A stretch of 64,000 nt of DNA from Anaerolineales bacterium (lineage in GTDB: Bacteria; Chloroflexota; Anaerolineae; Anaerolineales; UBA11579), in contig JAJTXV010000003.1 of the NCBI GenBank assembly GCA_021463845.1, positions 124,001 to 188,000 of the forward strand, given 5' to 3'. Below the pieces are notes generated by a model. The model was given only the letters and a program-made list of their open reading frames with translations, was not told the DNA's origin and searched no databases. This document shows, piece by piece, positions 35,814-43,251 of this stretch (its first letter is position 1; each line of letters begins with the position of its first letter). The translations under genes were made by a program, and so were the position numbers.

Positions 35814-37202
35814 ATGGCCGTTAAGAAAACCACAAAGAAAGCTGCCAAAAAAGCAGCACCTGCGCGCACTGCTGATTCCCCAGCGCTTACCAAGCTGCGC
35901 AAGGAGAACACCCAGCTCAAGAAAAAACTTGAGAAGGTGTCACTGGAGCGCAACTTCTTTGAGCGCGCCATGTCTGACCTTAACTTCCACAACAACGCCC
36001 ACGACGGCGTGGTGTATACCGACGCCAGCAACCAGATCACGTATGCCAACCCCTATTTCCTCACCATGATGGGCGAGGAAACCAACAGCCAGCTACTCAA
36101 CAAGCCTTTCCCCGAGTACATGTGGAACAACGAGACCGATGTCTCCCGGCTGTTCAACGACATCAAGGCCAACGGCTTCGTGCGCGAGCGTGAGCTGAGC
36201 CTGTACAACAAACACGGCGTGCCGGTCTTCGCCATGTGCTCAGCCGTGGCCAGCAAGGATGACGACGGCAACGTGATCGGCACCGAGATCATGTTCTGCA
36301 ACATCACCGGCAAGCGCAAGTTCCAGGCCGAACTGATGGAGCAGACCGCTCTGTTCGATGCCCTGCTGCAAAGCACGCCCGACCCGATCCTGCTCTTCTC
36401 CTCGCAGCTGACCCTGACCCGCGCCAACCAAGCCGCCATGGACTTCTTCGGCCTGACCGAGCGCGCCCCGCTTACGCTGGAGCAACTGCTCCAGCGTAAG
36501 GAGCTCGACGCGGGCGAGCTGGCCCGCGTGATCGGGCTGTTCACCAACCCGCGCGCCTTTGATTTCGAAATTGCTCTGGGTGACCAGCACTTTGACTGGC
36601 ATGCCGCCCCGCTGCAGTCAGACCACGGCGGCTGGGTGTGCGTGCTGCACAACATCACCGTGCGGAAATACACGCAGGAGCTGCTGCAGCATCACGCCAC
36701 CCACGATGCGCTGACCCAGATCCCCAACCGCTCCTACTTCATTGACCACTTGCAGCGCGCCAATCAGCTGGCCGAGAACAATACCTATCGCTACGCGGTG
36801 CTGTTCATTGACCTGGACGATCTCAAGGTGTTCAACGACACCTTTGGCCATATGGCGGGCGACGAGCTGCTGTACAACTTCGCCCGCCGGGTCGAGACCA
36901 GCATCCGCCCCGGCGATGTCGTCGCCCGCCTGGGCGGCGACGAGTTCGCCGTGTTCCTCGACGGCGTGCACCAGGCGGAGGATGCGGTGCACGTGGCCAC
37001 CCGCGTGCAGGAAGCGATATTGCAACCGTTCCAGCTCACCAAGCCGGAGCAGGAGGCCAACATCACCGCCAGCATCGGCATCGCCCTCAGCGACCCCTCG
37101 CGCGATGCAGAGAGCCTGCTACGCGAGGCCGACCAGGCCATGTATGAAGTTAAACAAACAGGCGGAAACAATTTCCGCCTGTTTGGTCAATCGCAAGCCT
37201 AA
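35814..37202 (+). CDS. PAS-GGDEF diguanylate cyclase with Lys/Ala-rich N terminus
   Basis: A 462-residue protein. Residues 1-18 are a Lys/Ala tail (VKKTTKKAAKKAAPAR) like histone H1 tails, then a coiled coil (KLRKENTQLKKKLEKV), a PAS domain (about 55-165), a second PAS-like region (about 180-280), and a GGDEF domain (about 295-460). The active site is RLGGDEFAVFL, and RPGD five residues earlier is an intact inhibitory I-site. It should make cyclic di-GMP under product feedback. AAGG before the ATG is a weak ribosome binding site. It is convergent with tpiA, 4 bp apart. Confidence 0.92.
   Translation: MAVKKTTKKAAKKAAPARTADSPALTKLRKENTQLKKKLEKVSLERNFFERAMSDLNFHNNAHDGVVYTDASNQITYANPYFLTMMGEETNSQLLNKPFPEYMWNNETDVSRLFNDIKANGFVRERELSLYNKHGVPVFAMCSAVASKDDDGNVIGTEIMFCNITGKRKFQAELMEQTALFDALLQSTPDPILLFSSQLTLTRANQAAMDFFGLTERAPLTLEQLLQRKELDAGELARVIGLFTNPRAFDFEIALGDQHFDWHAAPLQSDHGGWVCVLHNITVRKYTQELLQHHATHDALTQIPNRSYFIDHLQRANQLAENNTYRYAVLFIDLDDLKVFNDTFGHMAGDELLYNFARRVETSIRPGDVVARLGGDEFAVFLDGVHQAEDAVHVATRVQEAILQPFQLTKPEQEANITASIGIALSDPSRDAESLLREADQAMYEVKQTGGNNFRLFGQSQA
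37156..37184. terminator. Hairpin inside the diguanylate cyclase 3' end, convergent with tpiA
   Basis: AAACAGGCGGAAA-CAA-TTTCCGCCTGTTT is a perfect 13-bp stem with A and T flanks in both directions, lying in the last 16 codons of the cyclase gene. The convergent tpiA gene ends only 20 bp away, so it probably terminates tpiA transcripts from the minus strand, and perhaps also those of the cyclase. Confidence 0.55.
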
Positions 37203-37206
37203 GAAT

Positions 37207-37965
37207 TTACGCGGCAGCCTGGGTGATGGCGACGAAGTCCGCCGTTTTCAGGCTCGCTCCGCCCACCAGCGCCCCGTCAATTTCAGGTTGTGAGAAATAT
37301 TCTTTGGCATTGGCGGCATTCACTGAGCCGCCGTACAGCACGCGCACACCCTCGGCCAGCTCCTGGCCCAGCAGGCCGGCCAGCGTGGGGCGCACTACGT
37401 TGCGCAGCAGGGTGTTGATGGGCTCGGGGCTGGCGGCTTTGCCGGTGCCGATCGCCCACACCGGCTCGTAGGCTACCACCAGCGCCTCGGCGGAATTGAT
37501 CTGCACGCCTTCCAGCGCAGCGCGCAGTTGGGCGCTCAGCACCTCGGCGGCGCGGCCGGCTTCGTTCTGCTCCAGCGTCTCGCCAATGCACAGCACCGGC
37601 TTCAGGCCGACGGCCAACGCAGCGGTCACCTTGCGGTGCACGTTGAGGTCGCTGTCGCCGAACAGGGCGCGGCGCTCCGAGTGGCCAATGATGACGTACT
37701 GGCAGAACTCGGCCACCATCCCGGCCGATACCTCACCGGTGTAGGCGCCGTCTTTTTCCCAATGCAGGTTCTGGGCGCCCAGCGCGACGCCCTTGCCTTC
37801 CAGCATGGCCGCCACCGGCATGATCGCCATGGCCGGCGGGCACAATAACTTTTCTACGCCTTGCACGGCCTGCAAGCCCGGCAGCATTTCATCCACCAGG
37901 CGCAGCGCTTCGCCCACCGTCTTGTTCATCTTCCAGTTGCCGGCTACCAGCGGTGTTCGCTTCAT
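37207..37965 (-). CDS. tpiA: Triosephosphate isomerase
   Basis: A 252-residue TIM barrel enzyme. VAGNWKMNKT carries the catalytic Lys, IIGHSERRALFG the catalytic His, and AYEPVWAIGTGKAA the catalytic Glu with loop 6. It interconverts dihydroxyacetone phosphate and glyceraldehyde 3-phosphate. The start [10 protein letters not shown] overlaps the pgk stop by one base; a longer upstream frame is just the pgk shadow. It is the last gene of yvcK-pgk-tpiA. Confidence 0.97.
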   Translation of the reverse strand: MKRTPLVAGNWKMNKTVGEALRLVDEMLPGLQAVQGVEKLLCPPAMAIMPVAAMLEGKGVALGAQNLHWEKDGAYTGEVSAGMVAEFCQYVIIGHSERRALFGDSDLNVHRKVTAALAVGLKPVLCIGETLEQNEAGRAAEVLSAQLRAALEGVQINSAEALVVAYEPVWAIGTGKAASPEPINTLLRNVVRPTLAGLLGQELAEGVRVLYGGSVNAANAKEYFSQPEIDGALVGGASLKTADFVAITQAAA

Positions 37966-39140
37966 TACTTGTCCTCCAAAGCTGCCAAACCCGGCAGCAG
38001 TTTGCCTTCCAGCATTTCCAGCGATGCGCCGCCGCCGGTGGAAATATGGGTGATCTTGTCCGCCAGGCCGGATTGCTGCAGGGCTGCCACCGAATCGCCG
38101 CCGCCCACGATGCTGACCGCGCCGGAGGCGGCCACGGCCTGGGCCACGCCCACCGTGCCGGCCGCGAACGGCGCCAGCTCGAACACGCCCATCGGCCCGT
38201 TCCACACCACCGTGCCGGCCGCGCTGACCGCCGCGCCAAAGGCCGCCACGCTTTGCGGGCCAATATCCAGCACGCGCCAGCCAGCAGGCACATCGCCCAC
38301 CGCCACGGTCTTGTGCTGCGCCTCGGCGCTGAACGCATCCGCGATCACAAAGTCCACCGGGAGGCTCAGCTTGCCGGCCGCGTCGGCCAGCAGGCCTTTA
38401 GCGGTCTCGACCGCGTCCGGCTCCACCAGCGAGTCGCCCATGGCGATCCCTTGAGCCGCGAAGAAGGTGTTGGCCATGCCACCGCCGATCAGGACCTGGT
38501 CGGCCTTGCTGAGCAGGTTGCGAATAACTTCGATCTTGTCGCTCACTTTGGCGCCGCCCAGGATGGCGACGAAGGGCCGCCTGGGCTCCGCCAGCGCCTG
38601 GCCCAGATACTGAATTTCTTTCTCCATCAGCAGCCCGGCCACGGCGGGCAGGTGGCGCGCCACGCCTTCCGTCGAGGCATGGGCGCGGTGGGCCGAGCCA
38701 AAGGCGTCATTGACGTAAATATCCGCCAGCTTGGCCAGCGCCTCAGCCATGGCGGGGTCATTCTTGGTCTCGCCCGGGTAGAAGCGCGTATTCTCCAACA
38801 CCAATATCTCGCCCGGCTTCAGCGCTTGGGCCGCGGCTTCCGCCTTGGCGCCTACCGTCTCTTCCACAAAATGCACGGGCGCCTGGGTCAGCGTGCGCAA
38901 ATGCGCCGCCACCGGGGCCAGCGAATACTTGGGATCGGGCGCGTCTTTGGGCCGCCCCAGGTGCGAGCACAGGATCACGGCCGCACCGCGCTCCAGCAGG
39001 TTCTGTATCGTGGGCAGGGCCGCGGTCATGCGCGTATCGTCCTGAACTACGCTGCCATCCAGCGGCACATTAAAGTCCACTCGCACCAGCACACGCTTGC
39101 CGTGCGGGTCAATATCAGCGATGGTTTTCTTATTGAACAT
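37965..39140 (-). CDS. pgk: Phosphoglycerate kinase
   Basis: A 391-residue enzyme. [14 protein letters not shown] is the N-terminal signature, SHLGRPK follows, and [16 protein letters not shown] and [10 protein letters not shown] form the nucleotide domain. It makes ATP from 1,3-bisphosphoglycerate. Both GTG (39143) and ATG (39140) are possible starts; ATG is chosen. The gene overlaps the end of yvcK by 11 bp and tpiA by one base. Confidence 0.97.
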   Translation of the reverse strand: MFNKKTIADIDPHGKRVLVRVDFNVPLDGSVVQDDTRMTAALPTIQNLLERGAAVILCSHLGRPKDAPDPKYSLAPVAAHLRTLTQAPVHFVEETVGAKAEAAAQALKPGEILVLENTRFYPGETKNDPAMAEALAKLADIYVNDAFGSAHRAHASTEGVARHLPAVAGLLMEKEIQYLGQALAEPRRPFVAILGGAKVSDKIEVIRNLLSKADQVLIGGGMANTFFAAQGIAMGDSLVEPDAVETAKGLLADAAGKLSLPVDFVIADAFSAEAQHKTVAVGDVPAGWRVLDIGPQSVAAFGAAVSAAGTVVWNGPMGVFELAPFAAGTVGVAQAVAASGAVSIVGGGDSVAALQQSGLADKITHISTGGGASLEMLEGKLLPGLAALEDK

Positions 39141-40488
39141 CACTCGTCTCGTCTTCTCGGGTCAGGGGGCCGGTGCGCTCCTGCAGCAAGTCCACCAGCA
39201 GTTGGGCCAGCTTATCGGCCATGTGCTGGCCGGGCTTCTTGGGGTCAGCCACCTGCGCCAGGTACAGCGGATAGTTCTTGCGCAGGTCTTCGTCGATCGT
39301 CACCCACTGGCCGCCATCCGGCAGCGGTTTTTCGGGCGGCTGGTTGCCGATGACCACATCGAACAGCTGTGAGCCGACGTGGCTCTCCAGAGCGCGCACG
39401 TGGTCGCCGCAGCTGTAGCCGTCCGTCTCGCCCGCCTGGGTGGATAGATTACAGATAAAGATCTTGAGCGCTGGGCTGTTGCGCAGCGCCGCCGCCAGGT
39501 CCGGCACAAGCAGGTTGGGCAGAATGCTGGTGTACAAGCTGCCCGGCCCGACCACGATCAAGTCAGCATTCAGCAGAGCCCGCACCGCCGACGGATACGC
39601 CGGCGGCGCATTCGGCTCCAGCCACACACGGCGCACGGCCGCCCCCGGCTGCTCCGGGATCTTGCTCTCGCCGTGCACGCGCACGTCGCCAGAGAGCGGC
39701 ATGCTCAGATCGGCCACCAGGCGCACGTCGTGCAGGGTGGCCGGCAGCACCTGGCCGTGTACGGAGAGTACCCGGCCGGATTCGGCCACGGCTTTTTCAA
39801 AGCTGCCGGTGATCTCGCTCAGCGCGCTGATGAACAGGTTGCCAAACGAATGGCCTTCCAGCCCGCCTTGCCCGCTGGGGAAGCGATATTGAAATAGCTG
39901 CGTAATAAGCGTTTCGTCATTGGAGAGGGCCGCCAGACAGTTGCGAATGTCACCCGGCGGCAGGACGCCCATGTTGTCACGCAGGCGGCCGGAGGAGCCA
40001 CCGTCGTCCGCCACGGTGACGATGGCGGTGATGTTGTAAGTATGCGCCTTGAGGCCGCGCAACAGGGTCGAGAGGCCATGCCCGCCGCCGATGACTACGA
40101 TGCGGTGGCCGCGGCCGCGCTTGCGGTGGTCCACCAGGGTGTCCACCACCGGGCGGCCGGGGCGCATATATGGCGCCAGCAAGGCCCGGTTCATGTTTAG
40201 CACGCCATACACCAGCACGCCCACGCCTATGCCGCCAAACACCAGTACGCGCAGCGGGCGATCAAGGAAGCGCAACGACAGGGTGGAAAGGTAACCGGCC
40301 CACCAGGTGTCCGGCGCGGTGCGGTAAAAGTCCAGCACCAGGATGGCGCCACCCACTCCGATGAGGAAGGTGCCCAGCAGGATCACGAGCAGCCAGCGCT
40401 TGATGCCCAGGCCGGGCGTGAGCCAGCGCAGCACGCGCCGGATCCCCACCCAGGCCACCCGCCACCACTTCTCTGCTTGCTGCAACAT
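39130..40488 (-). CDS. yvcK: YvcK/CofD-like protein with N-terminal membrane anchor
   Basis: About 452 residues from the ATG at 40486-40488. The C-terminal 330 residues are Yvc[21 protein letters not shown], then [17 protein letters not shown] and [13 protein letters not shown]. YvcK binds UDP-GlcNAc and controls carbon flux to the cell wall. The first 110 residues add two hydrophobic helices (about 31-55 and 78-100), which classical YvcK lacks, so it is probably membrane bound. It leads the operon with pgk and tpiA, linking wall precursor control to lower glycolysis. A TATCAT lies 9 bp before the ATG. Confidence 0.93.
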   Translation of the reverse strand: MLQQAEKWWRVAWVGIRRVLRWLTPGLGIKRWLLVILLGTFLIGVGGAILVLDFYRTAPDTWWAGYLSTLSLRFLDRPLRVLVFGGIGVGVLVYGVLNMNRALLAPYMRPGRPVVDTLVDHRKRGRGHRIVVIGGGHGLSTLLRGLKAHTYNITAIVTVADDGGSSGRLRDNMGVLPPGDIRNCLAALSNDETLITQLFQYRFPSGQGGLEGHSFGNLFISALSEITGSFEKAVAESGRVLSVHGQVLPATLHDVRLVADLSMPLSGDVRVHGESKIPEQPGAAVRRVWLEPNAPPAYPSAVRALLNADLIVVGPGSLYTSILPNLLVPDLAAALRNSPALKIFICNLSTQAGETDGYSCGDHVRALESHVGSQLFDVVIGNQPPEKPLPDGGQWVTIDEDLRKNYPLYLAQVADPKKPGQHMADKLAQLLVDLLQERTGPLTREDETSDVQ

Positions 40489-40497
40489 AGGGCTAGG

Positions 40498-40503
40498 ATG
40501 ATA
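40498..40503 (-). promoter_or_regulatory. -10 box of yvcK-pgk-tpiA, leaderless arrangement
   Basis: TATCAT on the minus strand, 9 bp before the yvcK ATG. Confidence 0.4.
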
Positions 40504-40588
40504 ACGCAAAGAAAGCCATCAGCAGTCAGCCTTCAGCGGTCAAGCATGAGCAGCCTCTGCTGACAGCTGAACGCCGATAGCTGACTGG

Positions 40589-40594
40589 TATTAT
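40589..40594 (+). promoter_or_regulatory. -10 box of recJ, leaderless arrangement
   Basis: TATTAT, 9 bp before the recJ ATG at 40604. The preceding 80 bp consist of CAGCAGTCAGC/GCTGACAGCTGA-like imperfect repeats. Confidence 0.45.
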
Positions 40595-40603
40595 TGCGCC
40601 GCG

Positions 40604-42295
40604 ATGCCCCCACTGGAAAAAATTTGGAAAGTTGCCGACCTCATCACGCCTGAGGCCGACTCGGCGCTGGGCGCTTACCCCGGCCTGCTGCGCCAGATCC
40701 TATTCAACCGCGAACACACCACGCCCGAAGCGGCCAAGCGCTACCTCGGCGCCCTGCCGCCTGAGGGCAATGACCCTCTGCGCATCAAGGACATGGGCCG
40801 GGCGGTGGACCGCATCGAGCACGCCATCCGCAATCAGGAACTCGTCGCCGTCTACGGCGACTATGACGCCGATGGCGTCACCGCCACCGCCCTGCTGGTG
40901 CAGGCCATCCAGGCCCTGGGCGGCCGGGCGCGGGATTACATCCCTGACCGCTTTGAAGAGGGCTACGGCCTCAACATCCAGGCCCTGCACACACTCAAGG
41001 AGGCCGGCGTCAGCCTGGTCATCAGCGTGGACTGCGGCATCCGTTCGCTGGCCGAAGCCGCCGAAGCCCGCAAGCTGGGTCTCGACCTCATCATCACTGA
41101 CCATCACACACCCGGCACCGAGCTGCCAGATGCGTTCGCCATCATCAACACCAAGCAGGACGGCGATGAGTACCCGGAGAAGCAGCTGGCCGGCGTGGGC
41201 ACCGCCTACAAGCTGGCCGCCGCCCTGCAGGCCCGCCTGCAGCCCAACGCCGACCCGCGCATGGGGCTGGATCTGGTGGCGCTGGGCACCGTGGCCGATA
41301 TGGTGCCGCTGGCGGGCGAGAACCGTTGGCTGGTGCGCGAGGGCCTGGACCAGATCCGCCGCCCGGCCCGCCAGGGGCTCATGTCGCTGATGGGCGCGGC
41401 CGGCGTTAAGCCCGCCGGCGTCAGCTCGGGCGACATCGGCTACATGCTCGGCCCGCGGCTCAACGCCGCCGGCCGCATGGAGAACGCCAAGGCCGCCTAC
41501 GACCTGCTCACCACCAATGACATCTTCAAGGCCGGCCAGCTGGCCCAATATCTGGACGCGCGCAACAAGGAGCGCCAGGCGCTGACCCGCGAGATGAGCG
41601 CCTCGGCGGAGGTGCTGGCGACCCAGGCCGACCCGGAGGCGCTGCTGCTTGTCGCCATTCACCCGGAGTACAGCTCCGGCGTGGTGGGCTTGGCCGCCTC
41701 CCGCCTGGTGGAGCGCTTCTACCGCCCCGCCATCGTCGGCCAGCAGGGCGATGTGTTCACGCGGGCCTCGTGCCGCAGCATCCCCCACTTTCACATCACC
41801 CACGCCCTCGAGCAGTGCGCCGAGCTCTTCGAGAATTTTGGCGGCCACGCCGCTGCGGCTGGTTTCACCATCCGCAACGAGCGCGTGCCGGAGCTGCTGG
41901 AGCGCATGAACGCCATCGCCGCCGAGCAGCTTGGCGCGCTGGACCTGCGCCAGGTCATCAAGGTGGACGCCGAGCTGCCGCTGCACCAGCTCAAGCCGGA
42001 TGTGCTCAACCAGCTGGCCCTGCTGGAGCCGACCGGTTTCGGCAACCCGCAGGTCAACCTGGTCAGCCGCGGCCTGACGGTGCGCTCCGCCCGTACGGTG
42101 GGCAGCGACGCGCGCCACCTCAAGCTCACCGTCACAGACGGGCGCATTGTCTACGATGCGATCGGGTTTGGAATGGGAGAGTGGTTGGAACGCATGCCCC
42201 AGGCGATCGACCTGTTGTATCGTTTCGAAACTAACGAATTCAACGGGCGCACCAGCCTGCAACTCAACATTCGCGATCTAAAACCGGCCCAATAA
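40604..42295 (+). CDS. recJ: Single-stranded-DNA-specific exonuclease RecJ
   Basis: A 563-residue RecJ. The DHH domain has VAVYGDYDADGVTATALLV and ITDHHTPG, the DHHA1 domain has GPRLNAAGRMENAK and SGVVGLAASRLVERFYRPA, and a C-terminal OB domain binds DNA. It degrades single-stranded DNA 5' to 3' in recombination and repair. It is a single-gene unit with a leaderless-type start. Confidence 0.96.
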   Translation: MPPLEKIWKVADLITPEADSALGAYPGLLRQILFNREHTTPEAAKRYLGALPPEGNDPLRIKDMGRAVDRIEHAIRNQELVAVYGDYDADGVTATALLVQAIQALGGRARDYIPDRFEEGYGLNIQALHTLKEAGVSLVISVDCGIRSLAEAAEARKLGLDLIITDHHTPGTELPDAFAIINTKQDGDEYPEKQLAGVGTAYKLAAALQARLQPNADPRMGLDLVALGTVADMVPLAGENRWLVREGLDQIRRPARQGLMSLMGAAGVKPAGVSSGDIGYMLGPRLNAAGRMENAKAAYDLLTTNDIFKAGQLAQYLDARNKERQALTREMSASAEVLATQADPEALLLVAIHPEYSSGVVGLAASRLVERFYRPAIVGQQGDVFTRASCRSIPHFHITHALEQCAELFENFGGHAAAAGFTIRNERVPELLERMNAIAAEQLGALDLRQVIKVDAELPLHQLKPDVLNQLALLEPTGFGNPQVNLVSRGLTVRSARTVGSDARHLKLTVTDGRIVYDAIGFGMGEWLERMPQAIDLLYRFETNEFNGRTSLQLNIRDLKPAQ

Positions 42296-42302
42296 ACATC
42301 GT

Positions 42303-42376
42303 CATTGCGAGCGAAGTAATGATCGCAGGATTGTCATTCCGAACGAGGCCGCAGGCCGAGGAGGAATCCGTTAAGG
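42303..42376. repeat. Paired dispersed-repeat arms after recJ
   Basis: GTCATTGCGAGCGAAG and GTCATTCCGAACGAGGCCG...GAGGAATCC are arms of the same families seen at 9178, 16309 and 47926. This 130-bp gap has no other visible feature. Confidence 0.55.
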
Positions 42377-42426
42377 GCTCGTTTAATCGATTAGATATAT
42401 GTTGAGTACACCCGGGACAGAGCTAC

Positions 42427-43110
42427 CTAATCAAAAAAGCGATACCAAAACAGCGCCCACACCGCCTCAAAGGCGTCTTTGAGCTTGATCTTCTTGCCCT
42501 CGGAATAATCCCGCGGGTTAAAGCTGATCGGCACTTCAAAGATGCGCACGCGGCGCTTGAGCAGCTTGGCGGTGATCTCCGGCTCAAAGTTGAAGCTGTT
42601 CGAACGGATAGTGATGCCTTGCAAGGCCTCACGTTTGAACAGCTTATAGCCGGTCTCCATATCCGTGAGGATGTTGTTATAGAGGATATTGGTCAGCAGG
42701 GTCAGTAGCTTGTTGGCCACCATGTGCCAGAACATGGTTGGCCGGCGCGGGCCGCCCAGAAAGCGCGAGCCGTAGACCACATCCGCCCCCGAATTCTGGA
42801 TCGGGTCGAGCAGCTTGGCGAAGTCACGCGGGTCGTATTCCAAGTCAGCATCCTGGATCAGGATCAGGTCGCCGGTGGCGGCGCCGATGCCGGTGCGCAC
42901 CGCCGCCCCCTTGCCCTGGTTGCGCTCGTGGTGCAGCACATTGATCCCGGCCTGCCCAGCAAATTTTTGCAACACCTGGGGCGTGCCATCGATGGAGCCG
43001 TCATTCACCAGCACCAGCTCATCCGCCAGGCTGGAGGCGCGCACCCGCTTGATGATCTCTTCCAGCGTATTGGCTTCGTTAAAAATAGGGACGACGACGC
43101 TAAGCTTCAT
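42427..43110 (-). CDS. Family 2 glycosyltransferase (dolichol-phosphate mannosyltransferase-like)
   Basis: A 227-residue GT2 protein. It begins KLSVVVPIFNEANTLEEII, has VNDGSIDGTPQVL and the metal-binding QDADLEYDP, then YGSRFLGGPRRP. The closest type is the soluble DPM1/polyprenol-phosphate glucosyl- or mannosyltransferase; no transmembrane tail is present. It could use GDP-mannose from the ManC at 18925. A perfect TATAAT lies 8 bp before the ATG. Confidence 0.9.
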   Translation of the reverse strand: MKLSVVVPIFNEANTLEEIIKRVRASSLADELVLVNDGSIDGTPQVLQKFAGQAGINVLHHERNQGKGAAVRTGIGAATGDLILIQDADLEYDPRDFAKLLDPIQNSGADVVYGSRFLGGPRRPTMFWHMVANKLLTLLTNILYNNILTDMETGYKLFKREALQGITIRSNSFNFEPEITAKLLKRRVRIFEVPISFNPRDYSEGKKIKLKDAFEAVWALFWYRFFD

Positions 43111-43118
43111 ATCGCTGG

Positions 43119-43124
43119 ATTATA
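43119..43124 (-). promoter_or_regulatory. -10 box of the GT2 gene, leaderless arrangement
   Basis: TATAAT on the minus strand ending 8 bp before the ATG at 43110. Confidence 0.55.
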
Positions 43125-43186
43125 TGCGATTGAACTGCCGCACTCCCCAGCGCACCGCGGCCGCCAACAGCAGCAAGCCCGCCGTG

Positions 43187-43192
43187 TATAAT
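43187..43192 (+). promoter_or_regulatory. -10 box of the GH3-like gene
   Basis: A perfect TATAAT with CCAACA 17 bp upstream (43164-43169). Transcription should start near 43199, inside the attenuator-like hairpin. Confidence 0.5.
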
Positions 43193-43194
43193 TT

Positions 43195-43232
43195 GCTTCA
43201 ACCGCAAACGGTTGAAGCTTTGCGGTTTTTTT
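43195..43232 (+). terminator. Attenuator-like alternative hairpins before the GH3-like gene
   Basis: Hairpin 1 is GCTTCAACCG-CAAA-CGGTTGAAGC (43195-43218). Hairpin 2 pairs AACCGCAAA (43200-43208) with TTTGCGGTT (43219-43227) and runs into TTTTTTT. The two share bases and exclude each other; hairpin 2 is an intrinsic terminator. No convergent gene needs it, so it lies between promoter and gene. Confidence 0.6.
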
Positions 43233-43251
43233 GTTACCGCTTCGTGCCGCA

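Noticed and set aside
43195-43232. Terminator of the recJ or GT2 transcripts
   Set aside because: recJ ends 900 bp upstream and the GT2 gene runs the other way with the hairpin before its start, so the hairpin belongs to the GH3-like gene leader.
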